NCBI RefSeq assembly: GCF_900101525.1
Contig: NZ_FMZD01000005.1
Coordinates: 62,001 to 126,000, forward strand
Direction of reading: 5' to 3'
DNA: 64,000 nt
Origin: Marinilactibacillus psychrotolerans
GTDB lineage: Bacteria; Bacillota; Bacilli; Lactobacillales; Carnobacteriaceae_A
Part shown: piece after piece, positions 16,604-27,004 of the stretch
How the letters are laid out: every line of letters starts with the position of its first letter
Position numbering within the stretch: the first letter of the stretch is position 1
Notes under the pieces: generated by a model
Database searches by the model: none
What the model saw: the letters and a program-made list of their open reading frames with translations, nothing else
What the model was told of the DNA's origin: nothing
Program-made: the position numbers and the translations under genes

Positions 16604-17380
16604 TTACTCATCTAAAGTATGTTCGTCATAAAGAACTTCCATCATACACAACCCTTTAGGAGAAGCAGTCGGTCCAGCTGCCGTACGATCTTTTGCTTCA
16701 AGAATCCTTTTGATATCTTCCAATGGCCTTCTACCATCTGCGATTTGTAGGATAGTGCCCATAATAATTCTGATCATATTATACAAAAAACCATTACCTC
16801 GGAACGTAAAAATCCACTCTTCTGTTTTTTCATCAATCATAACAGAAGCTTCATAGATCGTTCTGGTTTTATCTTCTTTATCCGAATGAGCAGATGCAAA
16901 ACTTGTGAAATCGTGCGTTCCTTCGAGAACAGCTAACGCTTTCTGAGTACGTTTTAAATCCATTTCAAATGGATGATGGTGTGCATACAAGCGAGTAAAA
17001 GGATCTTTTAGTTGATGATTATCTACTCGGTATTGATATATCTTTCCTGTGGCTAAATATTGAGAATGAAATGTTTGATCTACTATTTCAGAATTTAAAA
17101 ATACAATATCTTCTGGTCCTAATGTATTCATTGCTCTCAGCATTCCTTCTGCCGGAATATATTTAGGATAATCAAAATGAATCATTTGACCTCGAGCATG
17201 AACCCCTGCATCTGTACGTCCGGCTCCTTTAATGCGAATAAAATCTCCTTTAGCCATTTTACTCAACGCTTTTTCGATTTCACCTTGAACAGTTCGCTTA
17301 TTAGGCTGGATTTGAAAGCCAGAAAAAGCAGTTCCGTCATAAGCAAGTTTCATTTTATACCTTATTTTATCCAAAATCAT
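16604..17380 (-). CDS. truA: tRNA pseudouridine(38-40) synthase TruA
   Basis: A 258-residue enzyme that converts uridines 38, 39 and 40 of the tRNA anticodon stem to pseudouridine. The catalytic aspartate is D57 in the motif GRTDAGVHA. Conserved FRGNGFLYNMIRIIMG is near the C-terminus. The start is chosen at 17380 because AAAGGA lies 6 nt upstream; ATG codons at 17398 and 17350 are also in frame. It is the last gene of the ecf operon, as in many Firmicutes. Confidence 0.94.
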   Translation of the reverse strand: MILDKIRYKMKLAYDGTAFSGFQIQPNKRTVQGEIEKALSKMAKGDFIRIKGAGRTDAGVHARGQMIHFDYPKYIPAEGMLRAMNTLGPEDIVFLNSEIVDQTFHSQYLATGKIYQYRVDNHQLKDPFTRLYAHHHPFEMDLKRTQKALAVLEGTHDFTSFASAHSDKEDKTRTIYEASVMIDEKTEEWIFTFRGNGFLYNMIRIIMGTILQIADGRRPLEDIKRILEAKDRTAAGPTASPKGLCMMEVLYDEHTLDE

Positions 17381-17446
17381 TGCTTCCTTTATCGTCATTT
17401 TTTATATAGAAAAAGGATAAAGACTTGCATCCTTATCCTCTTCTTC

Positions 17447-18244
17447 TTAGGTTCTTAATAGTAATAATAGAGCGGTTAAGACACCAAAAGATACCATCGT
17501 TAATGTATCCCTAGTCTGCCAGCTCAATTGACGGTACTTAGTACGCCCTTCTCCACCTTTATAACCTCTAGCTTCCATAGCGGTAGCTAGCTCCTCTGCA
17601 CGGTTAAATGAGCTTACAAACAGTGGAATTAGAAGTGGCACGACAGATTTCATCTGTTCATAGATATTTCCTTCTCCAAAATCGATTCCTCGAGCTCTTT
17701 GGGCGTTCATGATTTTCTCTGTCTCATCCATTAAAGTTGGTACAAATCTAAGTGCAATCGATAGCATTAAGGCAATTTCATGTACGGGAACTTTGATAAC
17801 TGCCAACGGTCGCAGTAAGTACTCAATTGCATCTGAAAGAGACAAAGGCATGGTTGTTAGTGTCAACAATGTCGACATGAAAATAATCAGTACAAAGCGC
17901 ATAAAAATAAAGCCACCATTAATTAATCCTTCTTGTGAAAGAATGATGGGACCCAATCTAAAGAAGATTGTTTCTCCACTTGTAAATAGTATCTGAAGAA
18001 TTACTGTAAATAAAATCAGCCAGATAAGTGGCTTGATTCCGTTAATGAAAAAACGGATCGAAACTTTTGATAGAACAACTGCTAACCCGACAAAAAGAGC
18101 TAGAGAAAGATAAGTGATTATATTATTAGCAAAAAAGATAATAATAATAAAGAAAATGGCACTCATGAGTTTCGTTCTAGGGTCTAGCCTATGAATTAAA
18201 GAATTCCCAGGAATGTAGCGTCCGAAAATGAGTTTATCCATCAT
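17447..18244 (-). CDS. ecfT: Energy-coupling factor transporter transmembrane protein EcfT
   Basis: A 265-residue membrane protein with several hydrophobic helices and two ARG coupling motifs (AQRARGIDF and AMEARGYKG), which contact the two ATPases. With EcfA1, EcfA2 and exchangeable S components it forms a vitamin importer. Its ATG (or the next, adjacent ATG) overlaps the ecfA2 stop codon. The S components must be encoded elsewhere. Confidence 0.95.
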   Translation of the reverse strand: MMDKLIFGRYIPGNSLIHRLDPRTKLMSAIFFIIIIFFANNIITYLSLALFVGLAVVLSKVSIRFFINGIKPLIWLILFTVILQILFTSGETIFFRLGPIILSQEGLINGGFIFMRFVLIIFMSTLLTLTTMPLSLSDAIEYLLRPLAVIKVPVHEIALMLSIALRFVPTLMDETEKIMNAQRARGIDFGEGNIYEQMKSVVPLLIPLFVSSFNRAEELATAMEARGYKGGEGRTKYRQLSWQTRDTLTMVSFGVLTALLLLLRT

Positions 18245-19125
18245 ACTCGATCACCTGCTTCCTGATCTGTTACACCAAGTCTATCTTTAATTTGTTCCGC
18301 TAGTTCATCTGTTGTCAAAGGTAACGGATCAAAGGCCCATTCAAATTTCCTTTCTAGTTCTTGTGCAAAATGAACTGTTGAGGGTACTCCTAACTGCATA
18401 CTAGTTAACCAGTCTGATTCTTTAAAAAGCTCTCTTGGAGAACCCTCTTTTACTACCGTTCCTTTTTCCAGTACTACCATATGATCAGCATAATTCGCCA
18501 CATCATCCATTTGATGTGTTACTAACACTATCGTTAGTCCCTGCGTTTTGTATAAATTATAGAACATATCCATGATCTCTTTACGGCCTTGCGGATCAAG
18601 TCCTGCTGTTGGTTCATCCAATACCAGCACTTCCGGCTCTAAAGCTAGTACGCCAGCAATCGCCACTCGACGCATCTGCCCACCTGATAAATCAAAAGGA
18701 GAGCGATCTAAAAAGCTCTCATCTAAGCCAACTTGTGGTAGTAACGCTTTCGCTCGCTTCATTGCTTCTTCTTCACTTACACCAAAGTTTTTAGGTCCAA
18801 ATGCAATATCTTTTCCAATTGTTTCTTCAAATAGTTGAGCTTCTGGAAATTGGAAGACAATCCCAATTTTTTTGCGCAACGACTTCAATCCTTTGTTGTC
18901 TGCAGTAGCTGTAACTACGCGGTCTCCAATGGTAATAGACCCTTCCGTTGGTTTCTTCAGGGCATTCAAATGTTGTAAGACCGTTGATTTCCCGCTTCCA
19001 GTATGGCCTACTAACGCTGTATAGCCACCATCCTTTATTGAAAGATTGATATCATATAAAGCACGGCTTTGGAATGGTGTCCCTTTTTGATACGTATACC
19101 CTACTTCTTCGAACCGTATGTCCAT
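18241..19125 (-). CDS. ecfA2: ECF transporter ATP-binding protein EcfA2
   Basis: A 294-residue ABC ATPase. Walker A is at about residues 40-48 (GHTGSGKST), the signature LSGGQ at about 146-150, and Walker B (VLVLDEP) follows. A C-terminal extension typical of EcfA is present. The ATG at 19125 is preferred because GGTGG lies 7 nt before it; an ATG 6 nt earlier is too close to the site. It overlaps the end of ecfA1 by 25 bp. Confidence 0.95.
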   Translation of the reverse strand: MDIRFEEVGYTYQKGTPFQSRALYDINLSIKDGGYTALVGHTGSGKSTVLQHLNALKKPTEGSITIGDRVVTATADNKGLKSLRKKIGIVFQFPEAQLFEETIGKDIAFGPKNFGVSEEEAMKRAKALLPQVGLDESFLDRSPFDLSGGQMRRVAIAGVLALEPEVLVLDEPTAGLDPQGRKEIMDMFYNLYKTQGLTIVLVTHQMDDVANYADHMVVLEKGTVVKEGSPRELFKESDWLTSMQLGVPSTVHFAQELERKFEWAFDPLPLTTDELAEQIKDRLGVTDQEAGDRV

Positions 19126-19940
19126 AACCATTCCACCATGCCTTCCTCTGTTAAATACTCACTTGGTACTCGTATTCCTAGTTCTTTCATTGATGATTTC
19201 AATTTCTCAGGAAATGGCAAGTCTAATCCCATCTCGATCAGTTGCTCTCCATAGGAAAAAATCTCTTCTGGAGTACCTTCTTTAACTACCTTTCCTGCAC
19301 GCATAACAATAATTCGATTTGCAGCAGCTGCCTCATCAATATCATGTGTAATGGAGATAACGGATAAATTTTCTCGTTCTTTTACTTCCTTGACTGTACG
19401 CAATACTTCTTCTCGACCTTTAGGATCAAGCATACTTGTTGCTTCGTCTAAAATCATTATTTCTGGTTGCAACGCAACGATACCTGCAATGGCTACACGT
19501 TGCTTCTGTCCTCCAGATAGTCTAGCAGGTTCACGTTCAGCAAATTCCAGCATATTTACTTTTTCCAATGCATCATGCACACGCTCAACCATTTGATCTC
19601 TAGGAATACCAAGATTTTCTAAACCAAACGCAACATCATCCTGAACGGTTGAACCTACAAACTGATTATCTGGATTCTGAAAAACCATTCCGACCATTTC
19701 TCTAATAGACCAGATATTTTGCTCATTCAAATCAAATTCTCCAACCTTGACTTCTCCACTCTCAGGTTCAACAAGACCATTGATGGTTTTTGCCAACGTT
19801 GATTTCCCAGAACCATTAGGCCCGATTATAGCAATCCATTCACCTTTTTCAATAGAAAAGGAAATATTATCTAATGCATACTGATTTTCTTCATCCGTAT
19901 ATTTATATGATATATTATTTAATGTTATAATTTCATTCAT
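19101..19940 (-). CDS. ecfA1: ECF transporter ATP-binding protein EcfA1
   Basis: A 279-residue ABC ATPase. Walker A GPNGSGKST is at residues 40-48, the signature LSGGQ at 141-145 and Walker B IMILDE at 161-166. It pairs with EcfA2 to drive the ECF vitamin importer. It is the first gene of ecfA1-ecfA2-ecfT-truA. A possible -10 (TATAAT, 20015-20020) lies about 75 bp upstream, with no good -35. A hairpin sits in the short leader. Confidence 0.95.
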   Translation of the reverse strand: MNEIITLNNISYKYTDEENQYALDNISFSIEKGEWIAIIGPNGSGKSTLAKTINGLVEPESGEVKVGEFDLNEQNIWSIREMVGMVFQNPDNQFVGSTVQDDVAFGLENLGIPRDQMVERVHDALEKVNMLEFAEREPARLSGGQKQRVAIAGIVALQPEIMILDEATSMLDPKGREEVLRTVKEVKERENLSVISITHDIDEAAAANRIIVMRAGKVVKEGTPEEIFSYGEQLIEMGLDLPFPEKLKSSMKELGIRVPSEYLTEEGMVEWLWTYGSKK

Positions 19941-20342
19941 TATTTTACCTCAATCTTTGAGTCATGATGCTTTCGCATCTCAAATTCATCATTTTAATCA
20001 TTATCACCTTGACTATTATACCCTATTCCTAGGTGTCTTGACAGTCCTTAACAGTACAAGGTTACCAAAAATGACTGACCTAAACAATCTATATTTGCTA
20101 TTCTTATGTATTAAGATTACAACTACAAATAGTTGTCTCTTTTCAATTAATAGTTGCTGAGAAATATGAGAAATAATTGTACGCATACAAAAAAAACACT
20201 TTAGATGATATATGGTTCTCCTAAAAGGCAAAATGCCTTTTAGGAGAAACTTGAGCTAGACACTTGGAAAAAATTCCATCATCATAACGCTCATCATACA
20301 TCCAAAATTGAATTTGGTTAAATTCAATTTAAATGAATTTTA
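19941..20342. other. Gap between rplQ and ecfA1
   Basis: About 400 bp without a gene. It holds the rplQ terminator palindrome (20216-20248), a candidate ecfA1 -10 (20015-20020), and a leader hairpin at 19957-19985 with a GAAA tetraloop (GATGC-GAAA-GCATC flanked by TTTGAG and CTCAAA). Confidence 0.55.
20216..20248 (-). terminator. Perfect 15-bp palindrome after rplQ
   Basis: TTCTCCTAAAAGGCA and TGCCTTTTAGGAGAA pair perfectly around an AAA loop. The hairpin lies about 95 bp past the rplQ stop codon and should end the long ribosomal-protein transcript. The next T-run on the minus strand is only about 20 nt further on. Confidence 0.65.
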
Positions 20343-20768
20343 TTAAGCTTCTTCTGTCTCTTCAGAGTCAGTATTAGTATCAGCTTTAACCACGAATTCT
20401 AAGACAGCCATTGGTGCGCCATCTCCTCTACGAGGTTCAGTTTTTAAAACACGAGTATATCCACCATTACGCTCTGCGAAACGAGGAGCTAAATCATCAA
20501 ACAATTTTTGTAAAACTGTTTGTACTACGATTTCTTCTTCAGTTTCTGCAACAGTTGCTAATTCATTACGAACAAACGATGCTGCTTGACGACGCGCGTG
20601 CAAGTCACCACGTTTACCCAAAGTAACCATTTTATCAGTCATTTTAGAAACTTCTTTTGCACGAGTTTCTGTAGTAGTGATACGCTCGTTAATAATTAAG
20701 TCAGACGTAAGATCACGTAATAATGCTTTACGTTGTGAACTTGTACGTCCTAATTTACGATAGCCCAT
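20343..20768 (-). CDS. rplQ: Ribosomal protein L17
   Basis: A 141-residue large-subunit protein with the conserved start [20 protein letters not shown]. An internal [10 protein letters not shown] insertion and an acidic C-terminal tail make it slightly longer than the 120-residue B. subtilis form. It is the last gene of the alpha operon, 28 bp after rpoA, with an AAGGAGG site. Confidence 0.96.
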   Translation of the reverse strand: MGYRKLGRTSSQRKALLRDLTSDLIINERITTTETRAKEVSKMTDKMVTLGKRGDLHARRQAASFVRNELATVAETEEEIVVQTVLQKLFDDLAPRFAERNGGYTRVLKTEPRRGDGAPMAVLEFVVKADTNTDSEETEEA

Positions 20769-20795
20769 TAGTCGAAACCCTCCTTAACTACAAGA

Positions 20796-21740
20796 TTATT
20801 CTTCTTCACGTAAGCCTAAATCAAGCTCACCTAATTTATATTTAACTTCTTCCAGTGATTTACGCCCTAAGTTACGAACTTTCATCATTTCTGGTTCAGT
20901 TTTATTTGTAAGTTCTTGAACAGTGTTGATTCCCGCACGCTTCAGACAGTTGTAAGAACGTACAGATAAGTCAAGCTCTTCGATAGTCATCTCAAGCATT
21001 TTTTCCATCTGAGTTTCTTCTTTTTCAACCATAATTTCAGCTTCTCGAGCTTCTTCTGTCAAGTTTACAAAGATGTTTAAATGTTCAGTCATTATTTTTG
21101 CCGCTAAACTCACGCCATCCTCAGGAGAAATTGATCCGTCAGTCCAAACGTCAAGTGTTAACTTGTCAAACTGATTTTTCTCTCCTACACGAGTATCTTC
21201 CACATGATAGTTTACACGGCTGATTGGGGTATAAATCGAATCAACCGGGAGCACACCAATTGGCATATCTTCGTGTTTGTTGTATTCGGCGCGAACGTAC
21301 CCTCTGCCTTTTTGCGCTTCTATGCGAGCATGTAAATGCCCACCTTCAGAAACTGTACAAATATACAGATCAGGGTTCATTACCTCAACATCACTGTCAT
21401 AGATAATGTCAGCAGCTGTTACAGTTGCTGGTCCTTCAACATCAATTTCAATCGTTTTTGTTTCATCAGAATACAACTTAAGTGCAAGTTTCTTTAAGTT
21501 CAAGATGATGGCAGTCACATCTTCTACTACCCCATCGATTGCTGTGAATTCATGTAAAACACTATCGATTTGAATATTTGTGACGGCAGCACCTGGTAAA
21601 GATGATAAAAGAATTCGACGTAGAGAGTTTCCCAATGTTGTACCATAGCCACGCTCAAGTGGTTCTACGACAAACTTACCGAATTTTCCATCCTCACTGA
21701 TCTCAACTGTTTCTATTACCGGCTTTTCAATTTCGATCAT
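20796..21740 (-). CDS. rpoA: RNA polymerase alpha subunit
   Basis: A 314-residue subunit. The N-terminal domain (about residues 1-230), with [20 protein letters not shown], dimerises and nucleates assembly of beta and beta-prime. The C-terminal domain, with [17 protein letters not shown] and [12 protein letters not shown], binds UP elements and activators. Length is the usual one for Firmicutes. It lies between rpsK and rplQ as expected. Confidence 0.98.
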   Translation of the reverse strand: MIEIEKPVIETVEISEDGKFGKFVVEPLERGYGTTLGNSLRRILLSSLPGAAVTNIQIDSVLHEFTAIDGVVEDVTAIILNLKKLALKLYSDETKTIEIDVEGPATVTAADIIYDSDVEVMNPDLYICTVSEGGHLHARIEAQKGRGYVRAEYNKHEDMPIGVLPVDSIYTPISRVNYHVEDTRVGEKNQFDKLTLDVWTDGSISPEDGVSLAAKIMTEHLNIFVNLTEEAREAEIMVEKEETQMEKMLEMTIEELDLSVRSYNCLKRAGINTVQELTNKTEPEMMKVRNLGRKSLEEVKYKLGELDLGLREEE

Positions 21741-21802
21741 CTAGTCCGTTTACCCCTTTCAAAACGTTCAGTTCACGCAATATTTTTAGTTCGATACTAC
21801 TA

Positions 21803-22201
21803 TTAAACGCGACGGCGTTTTGGAGGACGACATCCGTTGTGTGGTACCGGAGTTACGTCACGAATTGCAGTTACGTCTAGTCCTGTTGCTTGTAAAGAAC
21901 GGATTGCAGCTTCACGACCAGAACCAGGTCCTTTAACAGTAACTTCAACTGATTTCATGCCATTTTCCATTGAGCCTTTAGCAGCTGCTTCAGCAGCCAT
22001 TTGAGCAGCAAATGGAGTTGATTTCTTAGAACCTCTAAATCCTAATGATCCTGCAGAAGACCATGAAATAGCATTTCCATGAACGTCAGTGATCATAATG
22101 ATTGTATTGTTAAATGTTGAACGGATGTGAGCCACTCCGTGTTCAATATTCTTTTTCGCTCTTTTTTTACGAGAACGTGTGGGTCTATTTGCTTTAGCCA
22201 T
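21803..22201 (-). CDS. rpsK: Ribosomal protein S11
   Basis: A 132-residue small-subunit protein of the 30S platform. Conserved features are [15 protein letters not shown] and the basic end [16 protein letters not shown]. It follows rpsM by 29 bp and has a GGAGG site. It is followed by rpoA. Confidence 0.97.
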   Translation of the reverse strand: MAKANRPTRSRKKRAKKNIEHGVAHIRSTFNNTIIMITDVHGNAISWSSAGSLGFRGSKKSTPFAAQMAAEAAAKGSMENGMKSVEVTVKGPGSGREAAIRSLQATGLDVTAIRDVTPVPHNGCRPPKRRRV

Positions 22202-22230
22202 ACGTAGATTGACCTCCTAACTTTAGGTAA

Positions 22231-22596
22231 TTATTTTTTCTTGCCAGCGATTGCCACTGCTTTTCCTTTACGAGTACGAGCATTATTTTTTGTGTTTTGA
22301 CCACGAACTGGTAAACCACGACGGTGACGAATACCACGGTATGAACCGATTTCGATCAAACGTTTAATATTTTGGTTTACTTCACGACGAAGATCACCTT
22401 CAATTTTAAGTTTGTCTACCTCAGCACGAATTGCATCTAATTGATCATTAGTCAATTCACGTACGCGTGTTTCTTCAGATACACCTGCAGCTTCTAAAAT
22501 ACCTTTAGAAGTTGTTTTTCCAATACCATAAATATATGTTAATGAAATTACCACATGTTTATCACGTGGGATATCTACTCCTGCTACACGAGCCAT
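22231..22596 (-). CDS. rpsM: Ribosomal protein S13
   Basis: A 121-residue protein of the 30S head. It starts [26 protein letters not shown] and has the conserved [22 protein letters not shown] segment and a lysine-rich tail. It lies between rpmJ and rpsK with an AGGAGG site. Confidence 0.97.
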   Translation of the reverse strand: MARVAGVDIPRDKHVVISLTYIYGIGKTTSKGILEAAGVSEETRVRELTNDQLDAIRAEVDKLKIEGDLRREVNQNIKRLIEIGSYRGIRHRRGLPVRGQNTKNNARTRKGKAVAIAGKKK

Positions 22597-22617
22597 TTAT
22601 GAGCACCTCCTCTTTTA

Positions 22618-22731
22618 TTAACCTTGACGTTGCTTATGTTTAGGATTCTCGCAGATAACCATTACACGGCCGTTACGACGAATCACTTTACATTTGTCAC
22701 ACATTTTTTTGACTGATGGTCTTACTTTCAT
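22618..22731 (-). CDS. rpmJ: Ribosomal protein L36
   Basis: A 37-residue protein, too short for standard gene lists. It begins [19 protein letters not shown] and ends KHKQRQG. The zinc ligands are C11, C14 and C27 together with H32, so this is the zinc-binding form. It sits in its standard place between infA and rpsM. Confidence 0.97.
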   Translation of the reverse strand: MKVRPSVKKMCDKCKVIRRNGRVMVICENPKHKQRQG

Positions 22732-22765
22732 GAACTTTCCCTCCTTGGTTTTACGGAGTCTTAAG

Positions 22766-22984
22766 TTATTTGAATCGATACGTAATGCGTCCACGAGTTA
22801 AATCATATGGAGACATTTCAACTGTTACTTTATCTCCAGGTAGAATACGGATATAGTTCATACGAATTTTACCCGAAACATGTGCTAGAATTTCGTGACC
22901 ATTTTCAAGTTCAACTTTGAAGCTTGCATTTGGCAGAGTTTCTAGTACTTTTCCTTCAATCTCAATAACATCGTCTTTTGCCAC
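22766..22984 (-). CDS. infA: Translation initiation factor IF-1
   Basis: A 72-residue OB-fold protein that occupies the 30S A site during initiation. The product begins [13 protein letters not shown]. The GTG at 22984 is the start, since AAGGAGG precedes it and the resulting length is exactly that of the family; an upstream in-frame ATG at 23050 would add 22 residues absent from relatives. A consensus promoter lies about 125 bp upstream. Confidence 0.96.
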   Translation of the reverse strand: MAKDDVIEIEGKVLETLPNASFKVELENGHEILAHVSGKIRMNYIRILPGDKVTVEMSPYDLTRGRITYRFK

Positions 22985-23108
22985 GTTGAGTTTCCTCCTT
23001 CGATGACTCTCATTTGTACGCATGAAATTGTGAGGGCAGACTGCTCCCACATTTTCTCTATAAATATAATTATTATTTTAACCGTCATGTTAACACGACG
23101 CTCGAAAT

Positions 23109-23137
23109 ATTATACCACGCAAAGTTAAATGATGCAA
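23109..23137 (-). promoter_or_regulatory. Internal promoter before infA
   Basis: TTGCAT (23132-23137) and TATAAT (23109-23114) with a 17-bp spacer lie just past the adk stop codon. It would drive infA-rpmJ-rpsM-rpsK-rpoA-rplQ separately from the upstream S10/spc promoter. Confidence 0.7.
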
Positions 23138-23159
23138 GATCTTTTTGAACTTCGGTGAC

Positions 23160-23900
<741 letters not shown>

Positions 23901-23933
23901 CTATTTTCGTACAAAGGATAAAATTCAATCACT

Positions 23934-25229
23934 TTATCTTTGGATAAATCCTTGATAGCTTTTCTTACTTAGCAGACCTTCAAGCTGTCTCATTGAATCT
24001 AGTGCTACCCCTACTACGATCAGCAGGCTTGTACCACCTAATGCTAGTGAGCTTGGAAGTTTCCAAAGTGCAGAAGCTATTATCGGTAAGATAGAAATGA
24101 TTCCTAAATATATCGCTCCAACAGTACTCAATCGAATCAACATGTATCCTAAATATTCTTCGGTCGCTTTACCAGGACGAATGCTTGGAATATATCCGTT
24201 CTGTTTCTGCAAATTCTCAGCTGCTTTCTCAGGGTTAACCTGAATGAAAGCATAGAAGTAAGCAAATACTACAATTAGGAATAGATAAAATACTGCACCA
24301 GTTGGTTCCTGTAAGTTAAAAATGTTATTTAAAACTTTGTACCATCCAGCATTTTGATTATTTTGAGCAAAGTATCCAAGTATAATCTGCGGAGTCATTA
24401 AGAATGAACTCGCAAAGATAACTGGGATAACACCTGCTGAGTTTACTTTAAGTGGTAAAAATGCACCATCTTTAGATGCATTTGCGCGTTTTGAATATCG
24501 TACAGGTATATTTCGTTTAGCATTTTCCATATAAGTGACGAAAATGACCAAAATGATCATCGCAACGGCAATGCCGATAGCGAACAATACACTTGTGACA
24601 ATTTCATCTCCTGCATTACGAATCTGAACATTATAGAATTCAACTATATCCTGAGGAAGACGTGCAATGATACCAGAAAAGATTATCAGTGAAATTCCGT
24701 TACCGAAACCATGCACTGTAATCATTTCCCCTAACCACATTACCAGCATCGTACCCGCTGTCAACATGACTGCAATCATCAGATAAGTTGTTGGTCCTGG
24801 GTTTCTTACAAGATCAAACTCAGATAATGCATTGAACCCATAAGATATTCCGATTGCCTGGAAAAATGCTAATACGATCGTTAGATAACGAGTTGCCTGA
24901 TTAAGCTTCTTCCGTCCAACTTCTCCTTGTTCTGCCCATTCCTTAAACTTAGGAAGGACATCCATTTGTAGAAGTTGAATAACGATGGAAGCTGTGATAT
25001 AGGGTGAAACACCAAGAGCAAATACAGAATATTTGTTTAATGCTCCCCCACCGAATGTATCTAACAGACTAAACAAACCTGTTGTTGATAATTCGTCAAG
25101 TGCTTGAGCGTTAACGCCAGGCACAGTTATATGCGTACCCAGACGAAAAACAATTAAAATTCCAAGAGTGAACATCACTCGTGTTCTGACGTCTTTTTCT
25201 TTAATAGCACCTTTAATCAGCTCGATCAT
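23934..25229 (-). CDS. secY: Protein translocase subunit SecY
   Basis: A 431-residue ten-helix membrane protein forming the Sec channel. Conserved features are GIVPYITASIVIQLL-type helix 2 (here GVSPYITASIVIQLLQM), the NGISLIIFSGI segment and the cytoplasmic loop VNPEKAAENLQKQNGYIPSI. It begins 3 bp after the rplO stop with an AGAGGTG site. SecE is encoded at 58915-59091. Confidence 0.98.
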   Translation of the reverse strand: MIELIKGAIKEKDVRTRVMFTLGILIVFRLGTHITVPGVNAQALDELSTTGLFSLLDTFGGGALNKYSVFALGVSPYITASIVIQLLQMDVLPKFKEWAEQGEVGRKKLNQATRYLTIVLAFFQAIGISYGFNALSEFDLVRNPGPTTYLMIAVMLTAGTMLVMWLGEMITVHGFGNGISLIIFSGIIARLPQDIVEFYNVQIRNAGDEIVTSVLFAIGIAVAMIILVIFVTYMENAKRNIPVRYSKRANASKDGAFLPLKVNSAGVIPVIFASSFLMTPQIILGYFAQNNQNAGWYKVLNNIFNLQEPTGAVFYLFLIVVFAYFYAFIQVNPEKAAENLQKQNGYIPSIRPGKATEEYLGYMLIRLSTVGAIYLGIISILPIIASALWKLPSSLALGGTSLLIVVGVALDSMRQLEGLLSKKSYQGFIQR

Positions 25230-25232
25230 AAA

Positions 25233-25673
25233 TTAGATCACCTCTACTGATCCACCGGCAGCTTCGATCGCTTCTTTAGCTGCAGCAGAAATCTTATGTG
25301 CTTTAACTGTAAGCTTACGATCAACGTTTCCCTTCGCCAATACTTTCACACCGGATTTTTTGTTTTTAACAACACCTGTTTCAACTAATAATTCTGGAGT
25401 TACTTCTGTATCTGCTTCGAAACGATTTAACGCATCTAAATTCACGATTGCATATTCTTTACGTGTGTAATTAGTAAAACCACGTTTTGGTAAAGTTTGG
25501 AATAATGGAGTTTGTCCACCTTCGAAACCTAGACGAGTTCCGCCTCCTGAACGTGCTTTTTGTCCTTTTTGACCACGACCTGATGTTTTACCATTACCAG
25601 AAGACGAACCACGTCCAACACGGTTACGTGTTTTACGAGAACCTTCTGCAGGTTTTAATTCATGAAGTTTCAT
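25233..25673 (-). CDS. rplO: Ribosomal protein L15
   Basis: A 146-residue protein with the glycine/arginine-rich start [22 protein letters not shown]. The ATG at 25673 fits relatives. An in-frame GTG 12 nt earlier is too close to the GGAGG site, so the spacing to this ATG is a little long (11 nt). It lies between rpmD and secY. Confidence 0.96.
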   Translation of the reverse strand: MKLHELKPAEGSRKTRNRVGRGSSSGNGKTSGRGQKGQKARSGGGTRLGFEGGQTPLFQTLPKRGFTNYTRKEYAIVNLDALNRFEADTEVTPELLVETGVVKNKKSGVKVLAKGNVDRKLTVKAHKISAAAKEAIEAAGGSVEVI

Positions 25674-25710
25674 AAATCTTGGCACCTCCTTTAGTTAAAC
25701 TCTAGACTTA

Positions 25711-25890
25711 CTAAACTTCTTTTACGTCAATTAAATGAGCGATTTTTTTGATTGCGCCTCTGACTGCATCATTATCAGGTCTCACAACAGAAGAGTTAGT
25801 TTTTTTAAGACCTAATGATTTAACTACTAGATGTTGGTTTTGAGGACGACCAATTAAACTACGCTTTAAAGTAATTTCAAGATTTGCCAT
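25711..25890 (-). CDS. rpmD: Ribosomal protein L30
   Basis: A 59-residue protein starting [19 protein letters not shown] and ending [11 protein letters not shown], with the conserved RRTN-like [12 protein letters not shown] segment. It lies between rpsE and rplO. It has the normal length and an AGGAGG site upstream. Confidence 0.96.
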   Translation of the reverse strand: MANLEITLKRSLIGRPQNQHLVVKSLGLKKTNSSVVRPDNDAVRGAIKKIAHLIDVKEV

Positions 25891-25904
25891 TGTGTCATCC
25901 CTCC

Positions 25905-26408
25905 TTATCCAAGTAATTCTTCGACAGATTTGCCGCGAAGTTTTGCAACTTCTTCAGCGCGTTTTAATTTTGTAATTCCATCAATAGTTGCACGAACCAT
26001 GTTGATTGGTGAACTAGATCCAACTGATTTAGAAGAAACATCTTGTACACCAGCTAATTCTAGTACGGCACGAACCGGTCCACCGGCAGAAATTCCAGAA
26101 CCTGCAACGGCTGGTTTCATAATAATGTTACCACCGCCATGGCGTCCGATAATTTCGTGAGGAATTGTTGTTCCTACCATTGGTACTTTAACAAGATTAG
26201 TTTTAGCTGCTTCAATCGCTTTACGAATTGCTTCAGGAACTTCTTGTGCTTTACCAGTACCAAATCCTACATGTCCGTTTTTGTCACCAACGACTACTAG
26301 TGCTGCGAAACGCAGACGACGTCCACCTTTAACAACTTTAGTAACACGGTTGATTTCAACTACGCGATCTTCAATGTCTAATTTTGCTGCATCAATATGA
26401 GTTGTCAT
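25905..26408 (-). CDS. rpsE: Ribosomal protein S5
   Basis: A 167-residue small-subunit protein involved in decoding accuracy. It has the S5 motifs [19 protein letters not shown] and [17 protein letters not shown]. It follows rplR by 22 bp in the spc operon with an AGGAGG site. Confidence 0.97.
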   Translation of the reverse strand: MTTHIDAAKLDIEDRVVEINRVTKVVKGGRRLRFAALVVVGDKNGHVGFGTGKAQEVPEAIRKAIEAAKTNLVKVPMVGTTIPHEIIGRHGGGNIIMKPAVAGSGISAGGPVRAVLELAGVQDVSSKSVGSSSPINMVRATIDGITKLKRAEEVAKLRGKSVEELLG

Positions 26409-26430
26409 GTACCTTAACTCCTCCTTTACT

Positions 26431-26787
26431 CTAGAATGTTAGTCCGTTTTCGCGAGCTGCGTCAGCTAATGCTTTCACACGCCCGTGATATTGATATCCA
26501 CCACGATCAAATACTACTTCTGTAACATTTTTTTCGCTTGCACGTTTAGCAACTAGTTCACCAACAGCTGCAGCTTTCTCAACTTTAGAGTCACCTGAAA
26601 CATCAGTATCTAAGGTAGATGCACTTGCGAGCGTTACACCCTCTACGTCATCAATTACTTGAGCGTAGATGTTTTTATTAGAACGGAATACGTTCAAACG
26701 TGGGCGCTCTGCAGTACCAGAAAGATTTCTACGGACACGTTTATGTCTTTTTTGACGTAATTTATTTTTATCTGGTTTTGTAATCAC
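26431..26787 (-). CDS. rplR: Ribosomal protein L18
   Basis: A 118-residue 5S rRNA-binding protein with [20 protein letters not shown] and the end [20 protein letters not shown]. The start is set at the GTG at 26787 because GAGG lies 8 nt before it; a GTG 9 nt further upstream overlaps that site. An unusual 208-nt gap separates it from rplF. Confidence 0.96.
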   Translation of the reverse strand: MITKPDKNKLRQKRHKRVRRNLSGTAERPRLNVFRSNKNIYAQVIDDVEGVTLASASTLDTDVSGDSKVEKAAAVGELVAKRASEKNVTEVVFDRGGYQYHGRVKALADAARENGLTF

Positions 26788-26796
26788 AATTGTCAC

Positions 26797-27004
26797 CTCT
26801 TTATATTTTATTACTCATTCAAGCCTGAGTATAGCTTAACTAGGCAATCGACGCAAAATTAAGTCGAACGGTTTATTTCTGTGATCAATTGCTTGATCCA
26901 GTAATAGAGAGAAATGATCAAAATTGAATGCCCAGGTCATATATTTTACATGTTCTAAGCTCAATTTTAATAATTTCAATATCAAGTTCGACTTTGTTGC
27001 TTGA
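26797..27004 (-). other. Structured 208-nt spacer between rplF and rplR
   Basis: This gap is about ten times longer than the neighbouring intergenic gaps. AAGTCGAAC and GTTCGACTT (26861-26869, 26986-26994) would pair and enclose about 116 nt. Inside, GATCAA-GCAA-TTGATC (26883-26898) makes a hairpin with a GNRA-type loop. No credible short protein was seen in it, so it may be a regulatory RNA segment. Confidence 0.45.
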
